5,163 nucleotides of DNA from Pseudomonadota bacterium (GTDB lineage Bacteria > Pseudomonadota > Alphaproteobacteria > Rhizobiales > Devosiaceae): positions 1-5,163 of the forward strand of contig JAEYTN010000173.1 in NCBI GenBank assembly GCA_023433985.1, written 5' to 3'. Both the position numbers and the translations under genes were made by a program. Positions 1 to 5,163 of this stretch are shown here, piece by piece (the stretch's first letter is position 1; every line of letters begins with the position of its first letter). The notes beneath the pieces are model-generated. The model was given only the letters and a program-made list of their open reading frames with translations, did no database searches and had not been told where the DNA came from.

Positions 1-632
1 GGAGCGACGTTGCTGGTCACCGAGATGCACCCGGTTCCGCCATGGGCGTTAAAGCCCAGCGCCGTCATGTCCTCGCCCGAGAGCAGGATGAAGTCGGGGC
101 CGAGCTTGGCGCGCTGCAGGCTGGCACGCTCCATGTTGGCGGTCGCATCCTTCACCCCGGCGATGTTCGAATGGGCTTCGCGCAACCGGACGATGGTGTC
201 GACCGTGAGATCGACGACGGTGCGGCCGGGCACGGAGTAGAGGATGATCGGCAGGCTGGTCGCGCTCGCCACGGCGGAGAAGTGCTGGAACATCCCCTCC
301 TGTGTCGGCTTGTTGTAGTAGGGCACGACCGACAGCACCGCATCGGCGCCGACCTGCTCGGCGTAGCGGGTCAGCGACACCGCCTCGGCCGTCGAGTTGG
401 CCCCTGCCCCGGCAACCACCGGCACGCGCTTGTTGGCGACCTTGACGCAGAGCTCGATGACGCGGCGATGCTCCTCGTGCGTCACCGTCGGGCTCTCGCC
501 CGTGGTGCCGACGGGGACGAGGCCGTGGGTGCCCTCGTTGATCTGCCAATCCACGAAACGCTCGAAGGCTTTCTCGTCCAGCGCCCCGTTCGCGAACGGA
601 GTGAGTAGCGCTGTAATCGAGCCTCGCAGCAT
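1..632 (-). CDS. dapA: 4-hydroxy-tetrahydrodipicolinate synthase, N-terminal 210 codons (3' end outside window)
   Basis: Condenses pyruvate with L-aspartate-4-semialdehyde, the first committed step to meso-diaminopimelate and lysine; cytoplasmic, normally a homotetramer of TIM barrels. My translation opens [13 protein letters not shown], the usual DapA beginning. Visible landmarks, with E. coli equivalents: GTTGE with Thr43/Thr44 (Thr44/45), PYYN at 104-107, LYSVPGRT with the catalytic Tyr132 (Tyr133) and the carboxylate-binding Arg137 (Arg138), and GVKDAT with the Schiff-base Lys161. Residues matching the lysine feedback site (Ser47, His52, His55, Asn79, Glu83, Tyr105) are also present, although Ala49 of E. 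coli is Pro48 here, so lysine inhibition is plausible. Family length is about 290, so roughly 80 C-terminal residues are missing at the left edge. The ATG at 632-630 is preceded by an in-frame TGA (653-651) with no other start between, which fixes the start. It is divergent from slt. In alphaproteobacteria, as I recall, smpB often follows dapA. Confidence 0.97.
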   Translation of the reverse strand, partial: MLRGSITALLTPFANGALDEKAFERFVDWQINEGTHGLVPVGTTGESPTVTHEEHRRVIELCVKVANKRVPVVAGAGANSTAEAVSLTRYAEQVGADAVLSVVPYYNKPTQEGMFQHFSAVASATSLPIILYSVPGRTVVDLTVDTIVRLREAHSNIAGVKDATANMERASLQRAKLGPDFILLSGEDMTALGFNAHGGTGCISVTSNVA

Positions 633-642
633 TTCGGGGGGT

Positions 643-649
643 CTTCCTC
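643..649 (-). promoter_or_regulatory. Shine-Dalgarno site of dapA
   Basis: On the minus strand the bases GAGGAAG lie 10-12 bases upstream of the dapA ATG, depending on which purines pair. The spacing is slightly long, and a C-run fills the gap. It begins only a few bases after the T-run of the terminator-like hairpin at 653-676, so RNA stopping there would lack the ribosome binding site. Confidence 0.6.
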
Positions 650-650
650 G

Positions 651-701
651 TCAAAAAAGGCGCCTTCGCTGGCGCCGGGGTTGTTGGTGGGGGCCGGTCA
701 T
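651..701 (-). other. Possible 17-codon leader ORF upstream of dapA
   Basis: An ATG at 701-699 opens a frame of 16 codons that ends at the TGA at 653-651. The encoded peptide reads MTGPHQQPRRQRRRLF. The ORF covers the whole terminator-like hairpin, and its stop codon uses the last T of the T-run. It is in the same frame as dapA, with six codons between its stop and the dapA ATG. It has five Arg codons and no Lys codon, so it is not a lysine-sensing leader of the classical amino-acid attenuation kind. Only a weak GGCGAG precedes it. A short frame like this can arise by chance in GC-rich DNA. Confidence 0.2.
653..676 (-). terminator. Intrinsic terminator-like hairpin in the dapA leader (candidate attenuator)
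   Basis: Read on the minus strand, GGCGCC (676-671), a six-base loop AGCGAA, and GGCGCC (664-659) form an all-G/C 6-bp stem that runs straight into TTTTTT (658-653). This is the classic shape of a Rho-independent terminator, and it has the T-run only in the minus orientation. It lies about 20 bases upstream of the dapA ATG. The next annotated gene on the other side (slt) points away, so there is no obvious upstream gene for it to terminate. It could be a transcription attenuator, the end of a short leader RNA, or the residue of a lost gene. The stem is short, so termination efficiency is uncertain. Confidence 0.6.
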
Positions 702-720
702 CGGCTCGCCACAGTCGCGC

Positions 721-749
721 AACATAGTCCGCGACGTGCGAGGCGACAA
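721..749 (-). promoter_or_regulatory. Candidate sigma70-type promoter for dapA
   Basis: On the minus strand, TTGTCG (749-744) and TATGTT (726-721) are separated by exactly 17 bases; each matches four of six consensus positions. A start near 714 would give a dapA leader of about 80 bases that includes the hairpin at 653-676. A 5-bp inverted repeat, ACAAG (746-750) and CTTGT (758-762), overlaps the -35 element and could be an operator, though it is short enough to be chance. The assignment is by consensus match only. Confidence 0.4.
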
Positions 750-811
750 GCAAGTGTCTTGTGAGGGCGCGGCGCACACCCACAAGGACCGAGTGGCTAA
801 CGGAATCTTAG

Positions 812-825
812 CTGCCCAAGGGCAG
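812..825. repeat. 14-base dyad CTGCCC-AA-GGGCAG upstream of slt
   Basis: CTGCCC (812-817) and GGGCAG (820-825) are exact inverted repeats separated by two bases. The dyad lies about 70 bases upstream of the slt start codon in the divergent promoter region. A palindrome this tight is more like a dimeric regulator site than an RNA hairpin, because the two-base loop is too small to close well. No T-run follows. I do not recognise a regulator for it. Confidence 0.3.
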
Positions 826-883
826 AGTTCCGGTTGGCTGCAAGGGTGGGGGGCACCTTGTTGGAGCTGTATCGAGGACCAAC

Positions 884-887
884 AGGA
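884..887 (+). promoter_or_regulatory. Shine-Dalgarno site of slt
   Basis: AGGA is followed by eight bases and then the ATG at 896. This is the best-placed purine motif in the region and decides the start, because the reading frame stays open upstream but offers no ATG with a comparable site. Confidence 0.65.
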
Positions 888-895
888 CGGTTACC

Positions 896-3055
896 ATGTT
901 CGTTGCGACCAGGACGAAAGTCCTGCTGGCCGGTGTCTCGGCCGCCGCACTGACCATTTTCGCCGCGTCCTACGCGGGCGTCTTCTTGCGCGCCAACGAA
1001 CCGGTGGACCAGGTGGTCACCGGGTCGGTGACGGCCAATGTCGTCGCGCCCATGCCGCTGCCGCCGGTCGCAGTCGCGCTGCCCACGATACCGGATGTAG
1101 CGGTCCCCGTGCCGGCCGACATGCCCGTCGCCGCAATCGCGCCGCGCTGGATCGAGGTTCCCGCTCCCCCGGTCAAGTTTCCCGATCCCGAGTTCAAGTC
1201 GGCGCTCGACATGATCGCGGCCGGCGACGCGGCCGGCGCCTACCAGCTGGCGAAGAGCTACGAGGACGACGCCCGACGCCGGACCGTGCAATGGGCCGCC
1301 ATCGCCTACGGCAACGGTCAGGTGCCCTACGCCTCCATGCTGGCCTTCGCCGAGGACGCCCCCACCCTTGGCTCCGGGGAGCTGTTCAAGACCCGGCTCG
1401 AACAGGCCGTCACCCGCGAGAAGCCGGCTAGCGCCAAGGTCATCGAGCTGCTCGATGGCAGCACGCCCAGCACCGTGTACGGGCAGATCGCACTGGCCCG
1501 CGCACACCTCGCCGAGGGCGACAAGAAGCGCGCTGCCACCCTAACCCGCAAGATCTGGACCGAAAACTTCCTCGATCGCTCGACCGAGAAGCTGGTGCTC
1601 GACCGCCTCGGCGACCTGCTTACCCGCAAGGACCACTGGGACCGCGCGCAGTACCTGATGATGAACGACCGCGCGACCGGTGCCGAGCGGCTGTCGAAGT
1701 ACCTGACCGCCGCGCAGAAATCGCTGCTCACCGCCCGCAACGCCACTTCGCGCAACGCCAAGAATGCCAAGAAGCTGCTCGATGCGGTCGATCCCTCGAT
1801 GCACGGCAATCCCGCTTACCTGTTCAGCCGGGCCCAGCGGGCGCGTCAGTTCGAGCTCTGGGACGACGCCCTCGACTATCTCGACCGCATCAAGGGTAAC
1901 CCGATCGGCGCTGACCAGATCTGGTACGAACGTCGCACGCTGACCCGCCAGTTGCTGGCGCTGGGCGAGGTGAAGCGCGCCTACCGGGCCGCCGATGGCT
2001 ACCGCGACGGGCCCGAAGGAAGGCTCGTCGATGCGCATTTCCACGCCGGCTGGATCGCCGTCAGCTTCCTCAAGGATGCGGAGGCGGCCGCCGCGCATTT
2101 CGAGGAGATGACCAAGCACACGACGCTGCCCGACACGATCACCCAGGCGAACTACTGGCTCGGCCGGGCACGCAGCACGCTGGGCGACGAGGAAGGCGCG
2201 AAAGCTGCCTACGAGACCGCCACGCAGTTCGGCACCGTCTATTACGGGCAGTTGGCGCGCGAGGCCCTTGGCAAGGCGAGCACCGAAATTCGCGAGATGC
2301 CCGAGTGGGAATCGGCGGAGCCGGCGTTCGAGGCGGACGACCGCGTGAAGGCCGTGCGCCTCTTGGCCGCCAACGGCCACAGGGCCATGGCTATCCGGCT
2401 GCTGGACAGCTTCGCGCCCGGGCTCGAGAGCGGCCCGGAGTTGCTGCTTGCCGCGCGGCTCGCGCAGTCGCTCGAGGATCACCACCTCACCATCGTCATC
2501 GCCGATGCCGCCGAAAAGCGCGGCATCCCGCTCGACCTGTTCAACTTCCCCAAGGAAGGCCTGCCGCACACGCGGATCGCATCCACCGACGTGGCCGCGG
2601 TCTATGCTATCGCCAGGCAGGAGAGCCGTTTTCAGATCGATGCCGTGTCTTCGGCCGGCGCGCGGGGGCTGATGCAGTTGATGCCCGCCACGGCGAAGGA
2701 AACCGCCGGCAAGATCGGCATCGGCTATTCCAAGAGCCGCCTGACCAGCGACCCCGAATACAACACCCTGCTCGGCTCGACCTATCTCAAGGCGCAGCTC
2801 AAGCGCTTCGACAACTCGCTGGTGCTGGCCGCAGCCGCCTACAACGCCGGCGGCGGCAACGCCAACAAGTGGATCAGGCTCTATGGCGACCCGCGCTCTG
2901 AAAAGATCGACCCGGTGGTCTGGGTCGAACTGATCCCGGTGCTCGAAACGCGCAACTACGTGAAGCGCGTTGTGGGCAACTACCTCGTCTACCGTGCCCG
3001 GCTGGGCAAGGACGACCTGAGTATTTCCGAGGTCCTGCGACAGATTCCGGGGTGA
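896..3055 (+). CDS. slt: Slt70-like soluble lytic murein transglycosylase (GH23 family 1)
   Basis: Cleaves the MurNAc-GlcNAc bond of peptidoglycan non-hydrolytically, leaving 1,6-anhydroMurNAc ends; acts in the periplasm in wall turnover. The 719 residues run: a basic start with a roughly 23-residue hydrophobic stretch (about 9-31), acting as signal peptide or membrane anchor; a Val/Ala/Pro-rich linker (about 40-95); a long all-helical region (about 100-540) with TPR/HAT-like pairs, matching the doughnut-shaped superhelix of Slt70; then the catalytic domain (about 565-705). The latter has catalytic Glu576 in RQESRF, GLMQLMP at 591-597, AYNAGGG at 648-654 and ETRNY at 684-688, all intact. E. 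coli Slt70 is 645 residues, so the extra length sits mainly in the N-terminal anchor and linker. It is divergent from dapA, with the hydrolase-like gene 52 bases downstream and no terminator between, suggesting cotranscription. Family call is firm; the exact orthologue name is less so. Confidence 0.95.
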   Translation: MFVATRTKVLLAGVSAAALTIFAASYAGVFLRANEPVDQVVTGSVTANVVAPMPLPPVAVALPTIPDVAVPVPADMPVAAIAPRWIEVPAPPVKFPDPEFKSALDMIAAGDAAGAYQLAKSYEDDARRRTVQWAAIAYGNGQVPYASMLAFAEDAPTLGSGELFKTRLEQAVTREKPASAKVIELLDGSTPSTVYGQIALARAHLAEGDKKRAATLTRKIWTENFLDRSTEKLVLDRLGDLLTRKDHWDRAQYLMMNDRATGAERLSKYLTAAQKSLLTARNATSRNAKNAKKLLDAVDPSMHGNPAYLFSRAQRARQFELWDDALDYLDRIKGNPIGADQIWYERRTLTRQLLALGEVKRAYRAADGYRDGPEGRLVDAHFHAGWIAVSFLKDAEAAAAHFEEMTKHTTLPDTITQANYWLGRARSTLGDEEGAKAAYETATQFGTVYYGQLAREALGKASTEIREMPEWESAEPAFEADDRVKAVRLLAANGHRAMAIRLLDSFAPGLESGPELLLAARLAQSLEDHHLTIVIADAAEKRGIPLDLFNFPKEGLPHTRIASTDVAAVYAIARQESRFQIDAVSSAGARGLMQLMPATAKETAGKIGIGYSKSRLTSDPEYNTLLGSTYLKAQLKRFDNSLVLAAAAYNAGGGNANKWIRLYGDPRSEKIDPVVWVELIPVLETRNYVKRVVGNYLVYRARLGKDDLSISEVLRQIPG

Positions 3056-3107
3056 GCCCTGCGCTTGCCGCTTGCCCCGCGCCGCGGCTCTGGTAACTCC
3101 ATGAGCC
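3056..3107 (+). other. Short slt-to-hydrolase spacer, no terminator seen
   Basis: This 52-base spacer has GC-rich sequence with a near-tandem CGCTTGCC/CGCTTGCC repeat (3062-3076) but no hairpin followed by a T-run and no clear purine-rich ribosome binding site before 3108. Cotranscription of the two genes is the simplest reading. Confidence 0.5.
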
Positions 3108-4058
3108 ATGTTCGGCCTTTCGCCCCAACGCAGCGTGCCCGAAGACTACCGGGCTTTCGCCACCCTGCCGGTCACCCGCTACACGGTCGGGCCGGCTGGC
3201 GAGGCCATTGCCGTGCATGTTGCGGGGCGGCTGACGAGCGGGCGGACGCCGCTGCTCTGCGTTCCCGGCTACCAGCGCAACATGAGCGATTTCACCGATT
3301 TCGCCGCGCACTTCCACCGCCAGTTCGGCGAGGACTGGCCAGTGGTGCTGGTGGACCTCAAGGGCCGGGGCCGCTCGTCCGACCGCAGCGACAAGGTGCG
3401 CTACATTTCCACTGTTGATGCGGCCGAGCTCATCGAGATCGTCGCGGCACTGGCGGTGGAGAGCGTGATCCTTGTTGGCCAGGGCTATGGCGGCCAGGTG
3501 GCGATGGCGCTCGCGGCGGATCACCCGAACCTCGTCGCCGGCACGGTGCTGCTCGACGCCGGGCCGGTGTCCGATCCGCGCGGCCTCGTCCGCCTGCGCA
3601 ACAACCTCAAGGATCTCGAGGGGCCGCGCAGCGAGGCGGGGTTCCGCGCTATGCTGCGCCGCATGCTGGCGACCGACTACCCTGCAGCGCCCGAAGGCAT
3701 GCTCGACATCCTCGCCGCCCGCACCCACTACCTCGACAAACGTGGACGGGTGCGCGCGCTGTTCGACCCGCACCTCACCAAGATGCTCGAGGTGTTCGAG
3801 CACGACGATGTGCTGGTGCCGCAATGGCCGCTCTACGACGCGCTGCGCTCGGCGCCGCTGATGCTGATGCGCACCCAGCTGACCGAACAGCTGCGACGCG
3901 AGACCTTCGAGGAAATGATGCGCCGCCGGCGTGACGCCGAGGGCTACATCATCGAGGGTCAGGGGTCCCCTGCCCTGCTCAACACGCAGGAAGACGTGGA
4001 GCCGATTGCCGCGTTCGTCCGCCGGCTGGTGAAGCGCAAGGCGCCACGCGCGGCTTAG
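3108..4058 (+). CDS. Alpha/beta-hydrolase-fold protein lacking the canonical catalytic triad
   Basis: A 316-residue, single-domain protein with no signal peptide, so cytoplasmic. The fold is recognisable: an early strand and oxyanion-type turn (LLCVPGYQRN, 49-58), the VVLVDLKGRGRS strand-turn (79-90), the elbow region VILVGQGYGG (120-129), LLDAGP (148-153), a variable helical cap (about 155-245), LMLMRTQL (251-258) and YIIEGQGSPALL (280-291). In active relatives the elbow is G-x-S-x-G; here Gly126 replaces Ser. Where relatives have Asp and a GHAP-type His, this protein has Glu260 and Ser287, and no His occurs after about residue 232. It therefore looks like a pseudoenzyme or one with a relocated active site; substrate unknown. 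An in-frame TGA at 3102-3104 limits the start to 3108 or later; no strong ribosome site is visible, so translation may be coupled to slt. Its TAG overlaps the stop of the convergent neighbour. Confidence 0.9.
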   Translation: MFGLSPQRSVPEDYRAFATLPVTRYTVGPAGEAIAVHVAGRLTSGRTPLLCVPGYQRNMSDFTDFAAHFHRQFGEDWPVVLVDLKGRGRSSDRSDKVRYISTVDAAELIEIVAALAVESVILVGQGYGGQVAMALAADHPNLVAGTVLLDAGPVSDPRGLVRLRNNLKDLEGPRSEAGFRAMLRRMLATDYPAAPEGMLDILAARTHYLDKRGRVRALFDPHLTKMLEVFEHDDVLVPQWPLYDALRSAPLMLMRTQLTEQLRRETFEEMMRRRRDAEGYIIEGQGSPALLNTQEDVEPIAAFVRRLVKRKAPRAA

Positions 4059-5163
4059 CTCTCCGCGGCGCGCTTCGGCTTCATCGCGACGGCCAGTTCG
4101 CGCGCCTGTTCGCGCCAGAGTTCGCGGCCGATGCGGCCGGGGACGCCGAGGTGGCCTTCGATCCAGCCGATCTGCTCGTCCGTCAGCCCGCCCAACTGGT
4201 CGAAATGGTAGATGCCGAGCTTGTTGAGCGCAGTCTCGATCACCGGCAGCACGCCGATGATGTGGGTGAGATCGTCCTTGCCGCCTTCGCGAGGGGCGTC
4301 GAGTCCCGGCGGCCGGCCGGCTTCGACCGCGACTTCGGCCACTGCCGCTTCGGCCGTCCGGCGCGCTGCCGCGACGGCACGAGCCGACGCGGCGACCGCC
4401 TGATTGACGCCTTCGGGGGCGGGAGCCGGGGTCGGCCGCACGGGCGGGCGCCGAGGCGTCCAGTTGCCTTCGATCGCGCGCATCGCGGCATCTTCGTCCA
4501 CCGCAACGTCAACGGACTCGTCAGCCGCCGCCTCTGGTGCGGGTGTCTCTGCGCGCACGACCGGCACCGTCACTTCGGCCGGCGCTGCCTGGGGCTCGGC
4601 GACGAGGCCAACGATTTCAACCTGCGGCGCCGGCTCGGCTTCAGGCAGCGGGGCGATCTCTGCCTGCGCCGGCTGCGAGATCGGAGCGAGCTCCGAGACG
4701 TGCTCGGGCGCGGTAGTCGTGGCATCGCCCGCAGCCGCGTCGGTCTCTGCCTCGGTAGTCTCCATAGCGGCCAGTTCAACCGTCACGGCCACAGGCTGCT
4801 GCGGGACCTCCGTCGCCGCCGCTTCGACGGTCACCGGCTCAACGGGCCCTGCAATCACCGTGGCCGCACTCGCGGCGATGTCCGCCAAAGCCGGCTCCGG
4901 CTCGAAGCTGGGGAACGGGATCACCTCGGCCGAGCGCTGGTCGGCGGACGGAGGAGCCGGCGGCGACTGCTCCAGCGGCTCTGGCAAGGGGGCCGGGACG
5001 GGGCGACCGGATGTCGTCTCTCCCGCAACACGAGCCGGCTGCATTTCGCCGACCGCCTGTGCCGTCGCTCCCGTGGCAGGCCGGTCCGCCGACCCGGGCA
5101 CGGATGCCTCGACCGGCTTGACCACTTCGAGGAAGGAAGGCGGCGGCGAACCCTCGGCAAGGG
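4055..5163 (-). CDS. Ala/Pro/Glu-rich protein with C-terminal helix-hairpin-helix-like domain (5' end outside window)
   Basis: Reading leftward from the right edge, the frame is open for 368 complete codons before the TAA at 4057-4055. A GTG at 5125-5123 could serve as a start, but no purine-rich site precedes it and the frame continues upstream in the same composition (LAEGSPPPSFLEV), so the gene probably begins beyond the window. Most of the protein is low-complexity, acidic Ala/Pro/Val/Glu sequence, likely disordered. Next come a short AMRAIEGNWTPRRPP block (about 4438-4486), an Ala-rich probable helix (about 4319-4411) and a compact C-terminal domain (4091-4276) containing DDLTHIIGVLP, LGIYHFDQL, and LGVPGRIGRELW. 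That arrangement resembles the HhH/H3TH-type domain that in alphaproteobacteria is also found appended to ribosomal protein L21 and other proteins (IxGIGP...GIxHFDQIA...W...GRI). Here GIGP is changed to GVLP. Function unknown; no transmembrane segment is visible in this part. Confidence 0.85.
   Translation of the reverse strand, partial: LAEGSPPPSFLEVVKPVEASVPGSADRPATGATAQAVGEMQPARVAGETTSGRPVPAPLPEPLEQSPPAPPSADQRSAEVIPFPSFEPEPALADIAASAATVIAGPVEPVTVEAAATEVPQQPVAVTVELAAMETTEAETDAAAGDATTTAPEHVSELAPISQPAQAEIAPLPEAEPAPQVEIVGLVAEPQAAPAEVTVPVVRAETPAPEAAADESVDVAVDEDAAMRAIEGNWTPRRPPVRPTPAPAPEGVNQAVAASARAVAAARRTAEAAVAEVAVEAGRPPGLDAPREGGKDDLTHIIGVLPVIETALNKLGIYHFDQLGGLTDEQIGWIEGHLGVPGRIGRELWREQARELAVAMKPKRAAES

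Larger units (their letters stand above)
633..895. other. Divergent intergenic region between dapA and slt
   Basis: This 263-base stretch holds no convincing protein gene on either strand beyond the tiny leader frame noted separately. Its dapA-side half carries the candidate promoter, hairpin with T-run and ribosome binding site of dapA. Its slt-side half (about 763-895) holds a 14-base dyad, G-rich stretches around 845-853, and the slt ribosome binding site. I could not find a convincing -35/-10 pair reading toward slt. Confidence 0.8.

Noticed and set aside
633..720. Lysine riboswitch (L box) in the dapA leader
   Set aside because: The leader from the likely start is about 80 bases, well short of an L box, and its conserved purine-rich core is not visible.
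42..783. Open frames on both strands across dapA and its upstream region, up to 244 codons
   Set aside because: The true minus-strand dapA frame shows clear family motifs; the other frames are Arg/Gly/Pro-rich shadows.
858..876. TTGTTG / TATCGA as an slt promoter
   Set aside because: The spacing between the two is far too short and any start would fall at or after the ribosome binding site.
2305..2901. 198-codon plus-strand frame within slt
   Set aside because: It is out of frame with the catalytic-domain codons and has the Arg/Gln-rich composition of a shifted GC-rich frame.
1541..3109. 522-codon open frame antisense to slt
   Set aside because: It mirrors the GC-rich codon pattern of slt, has no recognisable domain, and opposes a gene whose catalytic motifs are unambiguous.
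2874..3824. 316-codon minus-strand frame across the slt end and the hydrolase gene
   Set aside because: It spans a gene boundary, has no domain, and opposes two supported genes.
5123..5125. GTG as the true start of the HhH-like protein
   Set aside because: No ribosome site precedes it (the upstream bases are pyrimidine-rich on that strand) and the same kind of protein sequence continues upstream to the window edge.
4055..5163. Low-complexity Ala/Pro/Glu stretch as a tandem repeat
   Set aside because: The composition is biased but I could not find a repeat unit of constant length.

Overview
The window is GC-rich, with the strong G/C bias at third codon positions typical of high-GC bacteria. 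The protein set is a divergent dapA / Slt-type lytic transglycosylase pair, an alpha/beta-hydrolase-fold protein, and an Ala/Pro/Glu-rich protein ending in an HhH-like domain of the 'HFDQ...W...GRI' type. This points to an alphaproteobacterium, most likely of the sphingomonad group. That placement is inference from protein style and gene order, not from a marker gene.

Layout. Positions 1-632 (minus strand) hold the first 210 codons of dapA, the entry enzyme of the diaminopimelate/lysine pathway; its 3' end is off the left edge. Positions 633-895 are a 263-base divergent intergenic region. It carries a plausible sigma70-like promoter reading toward dapA, a compact GC hairpin plus T6 that looks like an intrinsic terminator sitting inside the dapA leader, a 17-codon leader ORF that ends in that T-run, and a 14-base dyad nearer the slt side. 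Positions 896-3055 (plus) encode a complete 719-residue Slt70-like lytic transglycosylase with an intact family-1/GH23 catalytic domain. After 52 bases, 3108-4058 (plus) encodes a 316-residue alpha/beta-hydrolase-fold protein. Positions 4055-5163 (minus) hold the C-terminal part of a long low-complexity protein with an HhH-like end domain. It converges on the hydrolase gene with a four-base tail-to-tail overlap and runs off the right edge.

How the parts fit. dapA and slt make a cell-wall themed divergent pair: DapA feeds meso-diaminopimelate (and lysine) synthesis, while Slt cleaves the glycan strands of finished peptidoglycan. The hydrolase-like gene probably rides on the slt transcript, since no terminator is visible between them.

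The two points most worth following are: (1) the hydrolase-like protein has lost the expected nucleophile (Gly in place of Ser in the elbow) and the catalytic His, and has Glu where Asp is expected, so it looks like a pseudoenzyme; and (2) the terminator-like hairpin lies between the likely dapA promoter and the dapA start codon, suggesting attenuation or a short leader RNA. I see no mobile element, CRISPR array, tRNA, rRNA or clearly novel multi-gene system here.
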